54,974 nt of DNA from Candidatus Woesearchaeota archaeon (GTDB lineage Archaea; Nanobdellota; Nanobdellia; Woesearchaeales; GW2011-AR9): assembly GCA_023265685.1 (NCBI GenBank), contig JAHFSP010000001.1, positions 1 to 54,974 of the forward strand, in the 5' to 3' direction. The position numbers were made by a program, and so were the translations under genes. Under the pieces are notes generated by a model. That model made no database searches. It was not told the DNA's origin and saw only the letters and a program-made list of their open reading frames with translations. Below, piece after piece: positions 1 to 8,275 of the stretch; position 1 is the stretch's first letter, and every line of letters begins with the position of its first letter.

Positions 1-1
1 T

Positions 2-964
2 GTTTCTGATGAAGATAATGGGATTAAAACAATCTCGCAACCAGTTCCTTTAACAATCACTATTGCTAACCGTCCTGCAACTGAGGCACAAGTAACTGAT
101 TTAGGAGATGATCTTAAAGAGATTAAGAATGCTCTTGCTTCTGAAGTTGGTTACAATGTATCTGCTTTTGGTGGTCTTGTTAATGGAAATTGGGGAATTG
201 GTGCGAATGCAGGGACTCATTATGCGACTCGTCGTTTTGAATTTGGTTTTGGAGTAGGTGTTCTTGATGTTCCTAGTTTAGCAAGAGATTCCACAACTAC
301 TCAAGATCCAACAAACACTATTGAAACTCTTGCGAATAGCTGTTCCCCTGAACTTGCTGCAATTGGTATTACTGATTGTCAACGTACTCTTGAAGAGTCT
401 ACGGTTTCTGGACGTAATGATGTTTCATTATGGTCCGTTAGCCTTGACGCATCATTTACGCCTTATTTACACGCAGGAGAAAATTTTACTCTTACTAGTA
501 CTGGATTATTTTATGATACCGTAACATTTGAAGGTCAATCTACTGGCAATCAAACTGTACGAACACCTCAAGTACGAAATGTAAATACAGGTGCGTGGGA
601 AAATGATCCTAATCAAACTACAATTATAACCGGTGGACCAGCTGGAAAACCACATAGTCATGCAGTACACCACTTTGGACTTGGTGCTCGTGTTGATGCA
701 CTATGGCACGAAGATTATCGAGTAGATGGACTTGAGGGTGGACCCTTTGCAGGTATTGATTATGCACTTGCGGATCATGATCTAAACGCAGTCTTAGGTG
801 CAGGCGTAGGATATGCTATTGGCAAAGAGACACAATTTGTCCCTGGTCTCTCTTTAAGTTTAGTCCCTGGAGGAAATAATCCTACATTCTTTCTTAATCT
901 CGGAATTCGAGATGCTCCTTCAATTCATTACGATCAGAAAACAGAAGATAAAGGTGGAAAATAA
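2..964 (+). CDS. C-terminal part of a large secreted protein with a barrel-like end (5' truncated)
   Basis: The frame is open from the left edge and stops at 962-964, so only the last 320 residues are visible. The first ~25 residues look like the end of a cadherin/Ig-like repeat (…PLTITIANRPA). A short helical segment follows, then ~270 residues rich in alternating Gly/aromatic/polar strands, such as FGLGARVDALWHEDYRVDG and GPFAGIDYALADHDLNAVL. That pattern is typical of bacterial outer-membrane barrel domains, but there is no C-terminal aromatic end signature and archaea rarely have such a membrane, so a secreted beta-rich adhesin is equally possible. The next gene begins 1 nt after this stop, so the two are probably cotranscribed. 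Function is not recognised. Confidence 0.75.
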   Translation, partial: VSDEDNGIKTISQPVPLTITIANRPATEAQVTDLGDDLKEIKNALASEVGYNVSAFGGLVNGNWGIGANAGTHYATRRFEFGFGVGVLDVPSLARDSTTTQDPTNTIETLANSCSPELAAIGITDCQRTLEESTVSGRNDVSLWSVSLDASFTPYLHAGENFTLTSTGLFYDTVTFEGQSTGNQTVRTPQVRNVNTGAWENDPNQTTIITGGPAGKPHSHAVHHFGLGARVDALWHEDYRVDGLEGGPFAGIDYALADHDLNAVLGAGVGYAIGKETQFVPGLSLSLVPGGNNPTFFLNLGIRDAPSIHYDQKTEDKGGK

Positions 965-965
965 A

Positions 966-3900
966 ATGGGAATGAAAGCTGGAATTTTTTCAGTATTCTT
1001 ACTTGTCCTATTATGTGCTGGACTTGCTCAAGCAGGCGATGTATCTGTCTTTAGCAACTGGGTTGGTACGCAAGATCGTGCAATTCCATTTCATGCTAAT
1101 GATGCAAATCAGCTCCATCGTTTTGGTGTACAAGCTGCAGCTGAGCAAGGTATCCCATTTGATATTTTCGTTGAACTACGACAACAAAATGCTCAGGGAC
1201 GAATGGAACAGTTAGTCCAATATGATTCTGTTGATAATTTTCTTAATAATGCTAATGGTAATCATTACAATCAAAACTTTTTCGTCAATGCAGGAATGCG
1301 AGGTGTTCGCTTTGATCAACCTCTGGAAGTAAAAGCAACAGTCACTAACGCTCGTAATGCACGTGATGTACAAACTGCTACTCTTACTCTCTGTCCTGAT
1401 CTTAACAACAATAATGTCTGTGACGGACCTCAAGACATCTGCGAAGATGCTGACAATGATACTGTCTGTGATAATAATGATCAATGCGAAGGTAATGATG
1501 CAAGTGGCGACACTGATAATGATAATATCTGTAACGACCAAGATAGTTGTGACAATGATCCATTAAATGATGCTGATGGCGATGGAATTTGTGGTAATGT
1601 AGATCAATGTCCCGGTCTCGATGATCGTGCTGATACGAACGTAGATAGTATACCCGACTGCCTAGATCATCCCCCTATACTCCAAGCAATCCCTGATCAA
1701 TTTAATGTTAATGAGGGTCAAACTCTTAATTTTCAAATTCGTGCTAACGATCCTGAAAACGAACCAGTAAAATATGTTATTACTCTTGATTGTGCTGCAG
1801 AAGGATATCGTAATATCGAATTACTTCTCTGTCTTGCTACAAATGTTCTTCAAGCTGGACAAGAGTTGTCAGCTCAAGGTAATCCTGCAAGTTTTGCAGT
1901 TGTTGAGGGTATGAGTTTTAATGCTGCAACACATTCTTTTAGTTATAGCCCTGATTTTGATACTGTTATTCATCTAGCGAGAACCAAAGATATGCATCTT
2001 TTAGTAAGCTCTCGCGATGGTAGTATTACCTCAAATGTTGAACCAATTACTATTACAGTTCATGATGTGAATCGTGTTCCGGAGTTTGAACCTGAACCAG
2101 ATTATCGTTTCCCTGTAGGTCAATTAAGCACGTTTGTAGTTCATGCTACTGACCAAGATCCTGAAGATGAACAAGCAGGTCTTGGATATAGTGCACAAAA
2201 TATGCCTCAAGGCGCTGGATTTAACGCAGTTGCGACTCAACAATTTAGCTGGATTCCTCGAGCAAACCAGATTGGGAATTATGTCGTGCGCTTTACCGCA
2301 ACCGACCAGATGAACGGACGAGGTTTTGTTGATGTTCAAATTGAAGTATGTGCTGATCGCAATAATAATGGTCAATGTGATGATCAAGAACCACAATGCG
2401 CTGACGATGATCAAGATGGTATTTGTAACGTCGATGATCAATGTCAAGGTAATGATGCACTTGGCGACCCTGATGGAGATGGATTATGTAACGACGTAGA
2501 TCGTTGCGACAATGATCCATTAAATGATGCCGATGGCGATGGAATTTGCGGTAATAATGATAATTGCCCAAACAATCCTAATCCAGATCAACGTGACGCT
2601 GACGGCGACCGCATCGGTGATGTCTGCGACCTCTGTCGTGGAAATAATGCTGCTGGTGATGCTGACAACGATGGTATCTGCGGTAACCTAGACCAATGTC
2701 CTGGCGAGGATGACCGTATTGATCTTAATAATAATGGTATTGCCGATTGCGCAGAACTCTGTCCTCAAGGCGACGCTGATAATGATGGTATTTGTGATAA
2801 TGCTGATAATTGTCCTGCAATTGTCAACCCAAACCAAGCCAATCAAGATAATGATGCACAAGGAAATGTCTGTGACCTCTGTCCCGCTGATGCACAAAAC
2901 GATGCTGATGGTGATGGAATTTGCGGTGATGTAGATGAATGCCCTGCCGATCCTTTAAATCAATGTAATATGTGTCCTGATGCAGACCAAGATTTAGTGT
3001 GCGATAATGTAGACCAATGTCCTGCTGGAGATGATCGTGTCGATCTTAACAATAATGGCGTTCCTGATTGCCTAGAACCGTGTGTTGATGCAGATAATGA
3101 TGGAATCTGTGATAATGTAGACGTATGTCTTAATGATCCTGCAAACGATCCTGATGGGGACGGTATTTGTAATGGTGTAGATAACTGTCCTGTGGTACCA
3201 AATGCAAACCAAGCTGACGCTGACGCAGATGGCCTAGGAGATGCGTGTGATGTTTGTGTAGCTGATCCCGACAATGATTTTGACGGTGATGGTCAATGTG
3301 CTAATGTAGATAATTGTCCTTTTGTAGGAAATGCCGGTCAAGCAGATGCCGACAATGATGGACAAGGGGATGCATGTGATCTATGCCCTGCTGATCCTTT
3401 AAATCAATGTAATATGTGTCCTGATGCAGATCAAGATTTAGTGTGTGATAATGTTGACCAATGTCCTGCGGCAGATGATCGTGTTGATCTTAATAATAAT
3501 GGAGTTCCTGATTGTCTTGAACAAGCATGCCTTGATCTAGATCAAGATGGTATCTGTGATAACGTCGATCTTTGTTTTGGAAACAATGCTGCTGGTGATT
3601 CTGACGCTGATTCAATTTGTGATAATGTAGATAATTGCCCTCTTGTTGAAAATCGAGGTCAGCAAGATGCTGATAATGATGGCCTAGGGGATGCGTGTGA
3701 TGTTTGTCCTGCTGACGCACAAAACGATGCTGATCAAGATGGTATCTGTGGCGATGTAGATGCGTGTCCTAACGACCCTTTAAATCAATGTAATGTCTGT
3801 CCTAATGGTGATCAAGATCAAGACCTAATCTGCGATGATGTAGATAATTGCCCTGCTGTTGCGAATCCACTTCAGGATGGACATGATGATCATGATAATG

Positions 3901-4637
3901 ATGGTATTGGAGATGAATGTGATCTTTGCCCCAATGATCCATTAAATGATGCTGATGGCGATGGAATTTGTGGTAATGCAGATCAATGCCCAGGTCGACC
4001 TGATGATGCAAATCATAATGGCATCCCTGATTGTCAAGAACCCGGCAATGGTAATGTTGGACCTGTGATCTTGTCTCATCCAGTAGATATCACTCGTGAA
4101 CGTGAACGTTATGCATACGATGTTGTTGCTCGTGATGATAATGGTGATCCATTGACGTATCACTTGCGTGATGCACCTTCCGGCATGACTATTGATCAAC
4201 AAGGTCACATTCGCTGGGATGCAGAAAATGAGGGGACCGAACGAGTTATCGTTGAAGTAAGCGACGGTGCTCATGTGACGCTTCAACAGTATACTTTACG
4301 CGTAAGAAGTGCGCAAGCAAGTGCAGAGTTTGTCCATATTGATCTTGGAAGCGCTATTACTGCGGCTGGCGATCAGTTTTATGCAAATATTCATTTGAAC
4401 AATGAAGGCGCAACGGATATCGAAAATGCTCGGGTAACCATAACTGTTCCGGAATTAGGATTACATCGATCGAGTGCCCAGTTTGATCTTGATGCTGGAC
4501 GATCTCAAAATGTAGGAGTTGTTTTAGCAATTCCATATGATACACAGCTTGGAGATTATCTAGTTCAAATCGAAGTTCGTGATGATCATTTCCATGAAGT
4601 TGCGTATCGTATCCTCACTGTTGATGGCCAACAATAA
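966..4637 (+). CDS. Giant secreted thrombospondin type 3 repeat protein with cadherin-like domains
   Basis: A 1223-residue exported protein. I start it at ATG 966, 8 nt after an AAGGTGG ribosome site, because this gives a clean signal peptide (MGMKAGIFSVFLLVLLCAG…AQA); the frame is open further upstream but into the previous gene. Order: signal peptide, beta domain (~25-140), a first TSP3 block (DxDxDGxxD, CxxxDxCP), two cadherin/dystroglycan-like domains (~235-460), a long TSP3 block (~465-1015), another cadherin-like domain (~1025-1110) and a ~105-residue C-terminal beta module shared with the next two genes. TSP3 repeats bind Ca2+ and form stiff extracellular rods; no membrane anchor is visible. 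The long block contains a 130-bp internal duplication. Likely a cell-surface or matrix protein. Confidence 0.88.
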   Translation: MGMKAGIFSVFLLVLLCAGLAQAGDVSVFSNWVGTQDRAIPFHANDANQLHRFGVQAAAEQGIPFDIFVELRQQNAQGRMEQLVQYDSVDNFLNNANGNHYNQNFFVNAGMRGVRFDQPLEVKATVTNARNARDVQTATLTLCPDLNNNNVCDGPQDICEDADNDTVCDNNDQCEGNDASGDTDNDNICNDQDSCDNDPLNDADGDGICGNVDQCPGLDDRADTNVDSIPDCLDHPPILQAIPDQFNVNEGQTLNFQIRANDPENEPVKYVITLDCAAEGYRNIELLLCLATNVLQAGQELSAQGNPASFAVVEGMSFNAATHSFSYSPDFDTVIHLARTKDMHLLVSSRDGSITSNVEPITITVHDVNRVPEFEPEPDYRFPVGQLSTFVVHATDQDPEDEQAGLGYSAQNMPQGAGFNAVATQQFSWIPRANQIGNYVVRFTATDQMNGRGFVDVQIEVCADRNNNGQCDDQEPQCADDDQDGICNVDDQCQGNDALGDPDGDGLCNDVDRCDNDPLNDADGDGICGNNDNCPNNPNPDQRDADGDRIGDVCDLCRGNNAAGDADNDGICGNLDQCPGEDDRIDLNNNGIADCAELCPQGDADNDGICDNADNCPAIVNPNQANQDNDAQGNVCDLCPADAQNDADGDGICGDVDECPADPLNQCNMCPDADQDLVCDNVDQCPAGDDRVDLNNNGVPDCLEPCVDADNDGICDNVDVCLNDPANDPDGDGICNGVDNCPVVPNANQADADADGLGDACDVCVADPDNDFDGDGQCANVDNCPFVGNAGQADADNDGQGDACDLCPADPLNQCNMCPDADQDLVCDNVDQCPAADDRVDLNNNGVPDCLEQACLDLDQDGICDNVDLCFGNNAAGDSDADSICDNVDNCPLVENRGQQDADNDGLGDACDVCPADAQNDADQDGICGDVDACPNDPLNQCNVCPNGDQDQDLICDDVDNCPAVANPLQDGHDDHDNDGIGDECDLCPNDPLNDADGDGICGNADQCPGRPDDANHNGIPDCQEPGNGNVGPVILSHPVDITRERERYAYDVVARDDNGDPLTYHLRDAPSGMTIDQQGHIRWDAENEGTERVIVEVSDGAHVTLQQYTLRVRSAQASAEFVHIDLGSAITAAGDQFYANIHLNNEGATDIENARVTITVPELGLHRSSAQFDLDAGRSQNVGVVLAIPYDTQLGDYLVQIEVRDDHFHEVAYRILTVDGQQ
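2949..3078 (+). repeat. Internal duplication in TSP3 gene, copy 1
   Basis: This 130-bp segment is nearly identical to 3393-3522. Both encode a full TSP3 unit from ADPLNQCNMCPDAD to NNNGVPDCLE, and the differences are mostly synonymous third-position changes. It indicates a recent in-frame duplication or gene conversion within the repeat region. Confidence 0.85.
3393..3522 (+). repeat. Internal duplication in TSP3 gene, copy 2
   Basis: Second copy of the 130-bp unit at 2949-3078. The same length and reading phase keep the TSP3 register intact, so repeat number can expand without a frameshift. Confidence 0.85.
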
Positions 4638-4701
4638 TCAACTTAGAAACAATAAAGGTGTGTAAAGAAGAGTCGTGGTTGATAGGTGTTGGACATGAAC
4701 C

Positions 4702-5787
4702 ATGAATAAATTTGCTTTCATTTTTTTTGTAACTGTATGTTTACTTACAGTCCATGCACAGGCCTTTGCTTTGATTGAACTAGTGTATGATCTCCCTGAG
4801 AGTTGTCAGGTTTGTTTAGCATCGCACGGTCTTCTTTGTGAAGTATGTGAGTGTCAGCTCCGTCCTGCATCATGTCCTTTTGATGGTTGTGTTGATCTTA
4901 ATAGAGATGCACAATGTGATGTGCAAGAGCCGCCTATGGAGCAGGAAGAATTTGTAGAAGAAGCACCAGAAGTCAATGCTCCTGAAAACCAAGAAAATAT
5001 TTTTGATGATTCTATCCAAGTTGTGATGAACAACCCTATTAGTCAATTTCGATTTTTTCAACCGGGTCAATTTGTTTTTAATATTCCTGTTCAAGATAAT
5101 ATTCCTGTCCAAGAACCCATTCAACCTGCACCAGTAGTAGGGCAGTTTGTACCTCCAGTTCCTCAAGAAGGTGCTGACGATATTCCTCAACAAGCACAAC
5201 AGCTTCCTGAAGAACCACTTGTTATACCTGATGTACCCGCCCCAGAACCTATTCAACAACCTGAGATTCCTGTACTAGAACAAGATGAGGTTATGCATAT
5301 TGATGAGCCTGTTTTCCAACCGATTCAAGCAATTGTACTAGAACGACCAAAAGAAGCGGCACTTGTGGCCCAAGCTTGTTCTCAAGATAAACCAATTCAA
5401 ATTCAATCTGTTTTTGTTGACTCTTCAGAATTATTGTTTGACCCTGTGCAAGGACAACTAGCTCAAGAACCATTGTTAAGTATTACCCTTAAACCCTGCC
5501 GAAACGTAGATGATGTGCGCGTAGAGGTCATGATTCCTGATCTAGAATTTAGTCGAAGTTCGAGAGCTTTGGACATTCGTTCACGCGATTTATATAACAT
5601 AATTATCCCGCTCACGTTGAATTCTGACACCCTTCTTTACCAAGAAAAAACCGAAAATTACTCTTCAGAATACTTGATAAAAATCGTCGTGTCAGATTCG
5701 CTTTCACGAGAGACAGAGTACCGTTATTTGACTTTACCTGTGTCTTCCAATCGCATAGGAAAAAGTGTAACTACTCAAGAATACTAA
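4702..5787 (+). CDS. Secreted Pro/Gln-rich surface protein sharing the C-terminal module of its neighbours
   Basis: A 361-residue protein beginning with a signal peptide (MNKFAFIFFVTVCLLTVHAQAFA). A Cys-rich segment (~33-80; CQVC, CEVCEC, a single TSP3-like DLNRDAQCD) is followed by ~150 residues of Pro/Gln/Glu/Val low-complexity linker (~85-225). A ~110-residue beta domain ends the protein (~235-350; VEVMIPDLEFSRSS, SRETEYRYLTLPV); it matches the last domains of the two flanking genes (compare VTITVPELGLHRSS and VNVNMPQLGVEATE). No C-terminal membrane helix is seen. It lies 64 nt after the TSP3 gene on the same strand. Probably a wall-spanning or wall-attached partner of the other surface proteins. 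Confidence 0.8.
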   Translation: MNKFAFIFFVTVCLLTVHAQAFALIELVYDLPESCQVCLASHGLLCEVCECQLRPASCPFDGCVDLNRDAQCDVQEPPMEQEEFVEEAPEVNAPENQENIFDDSIQVVMNNPISQFRFFQPGQFVFNIPVQDNIPVQEPIQPAPVVGQFVPPVPQEGADDIPQQAQQLPEEPLVIPDVPAPEPIQQPEIPVLEQDEVMHIDEPVFQPIQAIVLERPKEAALVAQACSQDKPIQIQSVFVDSSELLFDPVQGQLAQEPLLSITLKPCRNVDDVRVEVMIPDLEFSRSSRALDIRSRDLYNIIIPLTLNSDTLLYQEKTENYSSEYLIKIVVSDSLSRETEYRYLTLPVSSNRIGKSVTTQEY

Positions 5788-5794
5788 AAAGAAC

Positions 5795-5812
5795 GAAAGA
5801 TTTATATATTAC
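5795..5812 (+). promoter_or_regulatory. Archaeal BRE/TATA promoter of the S-layer-like gene
   Basis: The sequence GAAAGATTTATATATT fits a purine-rich BRE plus TATA box. Transcription would start near 5830, giving a ~39-nt leader that contains the GGAGG ribosome site at 5856-5860. The same AAAGATTTAT core precedes the TSP3 paralogues at 28077 and 29438. Confidence 0.75.
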
Positions 5813-5868
5813 TCCTCGTTTGGAGTATCATCTTTCATAATAATACAAAAGATTTGGAGGAAAGAAAA

Positions 5869-7182
5869 ATGAATAAATTTGTGAGTATTGTAGCAGCATT
5901 GCTTGTAAGCCTGCTTAGTGTTTCACTTGTAAGCGCTTTTGTGCCTAATGGTGATTTAACTGTAGAGAGTGCCCAAGTAAATGATGCAAATGTAGACCTT
6001 CTCAGTCAAGCTGAAATTGAAAATAACGACGTTGATCACAATTCCGGTATTGTTGTTGATGAAGGAGAACAACTCGATGTTGAGTTAGTTCTAGCTTCCA
6101 CGACCCACGCTGAAGACATTCAAGTTGAAGCAGAAGTTCGTGGTTATGAATATGATGATACTGAAGACGTTTCCGATCGCTTACGCGTATTCGATTTAGA
6201 TGGAACCGCTGACGCACCAGCTCGTAAAAGAGTTATGCTTCATCTTACCATGCCTGATCGACTAGAGAAAGACCGCTATCTTCTTCGCGTCTCTATTGAC
6301 GACAAAGACAGCCCTTCCCTCATTGGATATGTTGTACTTCAAGTAGAACCAGCTCGTAAAGGCCTTCGTATTAAAGACGTTGCCTTCTCCCCTGGTGCTA
6401 CTCTTAAAGCAGGCCGCTCCCTTTTGGCAAGCGTGCTTTTAGAAAACTACGGTGACAAAGACCTCAAAGACGTTAAAGTGAATGTTAACATGCCTCAACT
6501 TGGTGTTGAAGCAACCGAATTCGTTGATGTTGTTCAAACTGACAACCACAACGTTGATTTCGAAGACGTTCCTGAAATGTTCCTTGCAATTCCTGCAAAC
6601 GCCGCAGAAGGCGATTATAACGTTGTTGTAACCGCAACCTTTGACGATCTTCGTCATACCGCAAGTAAAACTTATACGGTTCATGTTCAAGGTAACGAAA
6701 TGTTCCAAGAACAACCAAACCGTCTTGTCCTTGCTGTTGGGCCTCAATCCCAAACTGCAGCTGCTGGAACAACCGTAAGCTATGGCATTGCTTTGACCAA
6801 CGCTGGTCACCAATCCAAAGCGTACACCCTTGAAGCCGTTGCAAGCGACTCTGTTGGCGCTACTCTTAGCGACAATCTTGTTGTTCTTGCTCCTGGTGAA
6901 AACAAAGTTGTTCGTGTTGATGTAACTCCTGCCACAACTGCACCTGTTGGAACTCACAGCGTGAATGTTGTTGTTCGCTCTGGTAGCGAAGAACTTCAAA
7001 CTGTTCCTTTACAAGTGAATGTTGTTGCACCTGCTCAACCTGCAGAAAAAGCAAACATGAGTCTTCGAAATGGCCTTGAAATTGCGTTGATTATCTTGGT
7101 AGTTCTCCTTGTAATCATTGGCTTAATTATTGGCTTTAGTCGACTCAAGAAAGACGACGAAGAAGAACAAACTTACTATTAA
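5869..7182 (+). CDS. Membrane-anchored S-layer-like protein with COG1361/NEW3-type beta domains
   Basis: 437 residues. The start at ATG 5869 is set by GGAGG at 5856-5860 and a clear signal peptide (MNKFVSIVAALLVSLLSVSLVSA). Three or more Ig-like beta domains follow (~25-160, ~165-280, ~285-395). The middle one (VNVNMPQLGVEATE…SKTYTVHVQG) matches the shared module of the two upstream genes; the last resembles the NEW3 domain (VSYGIALTNAGHQSKAYTLE). The end is a single transmembrane helix (EIALIILVVLLVIIGLIIGF), basic residues and an acidic tail (DDEEEQTYY). The strong promoter, ideal ribosome site and different codon use (more C-ending codons) suggest very high expression, fitting a main envelope protein. 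It could anchor the other secreted proteins. Confidence 0.85.
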   Translation: MNKFVSIVAALLVSLLSVSLVSAFVPNGDLTVESAQVNDANVDLLSQAEIENNDVDHNSGIVVDEGEQLDVELVLASTTHAEDIQVEAEVRGYEYDDTEDVSDRLRVFDLDGTADAPARKRVMLHLTMPDRLEKDRYLLRVSIDDKDSPSLIGYVVLQVEPARKGLRIKDVAFSPGATLKAGRSLLASVLLENYGDKDLKDVKVNVNMPQLGVEATEFVDVVQTDNHNVDFEDVPEMFLAIPANAAEGDYNVVVTATFDDLRHTASKTYTVHVQGNEMFQEQPNRLVLAVGPQSQTAAAGTTVSYGIALTNAGHQSKAYTLEAVASDSVGATLSDNLVVLAPGENKVVRVDVTPATTAPVGTHSVNVVVRSGSEELQTVPLQVNVVAPAQPAEKANMSLRNGLEIALIILVVLLVIIGLIIGFSRLKKDDEEEQTYY

Positions 7183-7200
7183 GCAAGTTAGTCTTCCTCC

Positions 7201-7236
7201 AAATCTTTTGTTTTTTTATTTTGTTTACTTTTTCTT
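7201..7236 (+). terminator. T-rich terminator after the S-layer-like gene
   Basis: A run of T-tracts (CTTTTGTTTTTTTATTTTG…CTTTTTC) begins 19 nt past the stop codon. Archaeal RNA polymerase terminates at such oligo-T tracts without needing a hairpin. Confidence 0.6.
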
Positions 7237-7244
7237 AATTCAAA

Positions 7245-7567
7245 TTATTACTCGCTGGGTCTAATACCAGAAAGACTTCGTCTTTCTGTGCAGAAAATGA
7301 GTAGTTTCTCATTTTCTTGTACCCCGTTGCTCTGCAACGATATGGGCGAGTAATAACCAGAAATCCGTTTCTTAGAAATCGCCGAATACCCCGCAGCTTG
7401 CAAGAAATGAGAAAGAGATCTCATTTCTGCACAGAAATACAATCACTGTTGTATTTCTTGTGCTGCACAGTGAGCGAAGCGAACGATGGGTAGGCGATTC
7501 TTGAAAACTGACAAAGATCAGTTTTCTGAACAGAAAATCATAGATTTTCTTGTTTCAGGATTTCTGA
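7245..7567. repeat. Nested hairpin array A (branched inverted repeats)
   Basis: This gene-free block is almost wholly made of inverted repeats arranged as a tree. Tree 1: an 11-bp outer stem 7245-7255/7346-7356 encloses hairpins 7269-7287 (8 bp, loop TTC), 7292-7317 (10 bp) and 7326-7338 (5 bp). Tree 2: a 9-bp outer stem 7358-7366/7558-7566 encloses stems 7377-7383/7493-7499, 7387-7391/7488-7492 and 7393-7397/7462-7466, and hairpins 7403-7428 (10 bp), 7433-7458 (10 bp), 7503-7526 (9 bp) and 7532-7550 (8 bp). Most arms begin AGAAA and end TTTCT. A related array lies at 44982-45312. No coding capacity is seen. It could be a structured RNA, a single-strand DNA element or a decayed mobile element. 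Confidence 0.85.
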
Positions 7568-7632
7568 GTTTATTTCCCCCATCAACAACGAGTACTTCTC
7601 CAGTGATAGCATTGCTGAATCTACAGCGAGGT
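7568..7632 (-). pseudogene. Remnant of the C-terminus of a short-chain dehydrogenase/reductase
   Basis: Read on the minus strand, this stretch encodes FSNAITGEVLVVDGG, the characteristic end of FabG/FabI-type SDR enzymes (…ITGEVLxVDGG). Upstream, the frame is closed within ~20 nt by a stop; downstream it runs into hairpin array A. The rest of the gene is missing, so this is a leftover fragment. Confidence 0.5.
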
Positions 7633-7681
7633 GGTTACGATTAAGATAATCTTTTTATCATGGTAGAAATTTCCTACTTGA

Positions 7682-7927
7682 ATGGATAAAGACCTGAAAG
7701 AGATAATTACGGTGGGGGAGAAGGGACAGATTGTTATCCCTAAGAAAATGCGTGATCATTATAAGATTGAAAAAGGAACAAAACTCTTAGTAAAAGAAGA
7801 AGGAGCATCACTCTTAATTTCTCCCATTGTTCTGGATGATAAACATCTCTTCATGCTTGCTAGCGAAAAATCACTTCAGAAAATCTGGGATAACCATTAT
7901 GATAAAAGGTGGGATGATGTACTCTAA
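7682..7927 (+). CDS. AbrB/SpoVT-type antitoxin
   Basis: 81 residues. The N-terminus is a swapped-hairpin AbrB/MazE DNA-binding domain (ITVGEKGQIVIPKKMRDHYKI…GTKLLVKEE, ~8-50). The rest is a short tail likely to wrap the toxin (SEKSLQKIWDNHYDKRWDDVL). A TATA-like CTTTTTATC is centred ~27 nt before the ATG. The reading frame overlaps the start of a MazF/PemK-type toxin gene by 11 nt, the usual antitoxin-first operon, in which the pair normally represses its own promoter. Because the toxin gene is frameshifted, this may be an orphan antitoxin. Confidence 0.85.
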   Translation: MDKDLKEIITVGEKGQIVIPKKMRDHYKIEKGTKLLVKEEGASLLISPIVLDDKHLFMLASEKSLQKIWDNHYDKRWDDVL

Positions 7928-8225
7928 GGGAGATATTGTTGTTGTTTCATTTCCTTACTCTGATTTATCTCAGGCTAAGAAACGCTGTTGTTATTCTTGC
8001 AGAACGTGATCAAGATGTTTTAGTTTGTGCGATAACAAGCAATCCTGAGAGTGATGGCTTAATAATCAATGGTTATCGTGAGGGAAGTTTAGCGTATTCT
8101 AGTAAAGTGAAATATTGGCAAATCTTTACCTTAGCAAAAATCTGATTATATCAAAAGCTGCCAAGCTCACTCTCAAAGATCATAAAGAGTTGGTGAAAAA
8201 GATAAGTGAATTTATTCAGGTGTAA
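7917..8225 (+). pseudogene. MazF/PemK-type toxin, broken by two frameshifts
   Basis: Three frames must be joined to rebuild one toxin. Segment 1 (from ATG 7917) is MYSKGDIVVVSFPYSDLSQ…KKR. Segment 2 is AVVILAERDQDVLVCAITSN…VKYWQIFTLAK. Segment 3 is NLIISKAAKLTLKDHKELVK to the stop at 8223-8225. KGDIVVVSFPYSD followed by PAVIL-like and CAITSN-like motifs is the MazF/PemK endoribonuclease pattern. The second break is in an A5 run near 8138-8142 and the first near 7980-7985. The gene is either truly inactivated or mis-sequenced at the homopolymer; two breaks favour a pseudogene. Confidence 0.75.
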
Positions 8226-8275
8226 TCCCGGGCTTAACCACAACCCTTATAACTCCCTTTCCCCTCCTCTATCCC

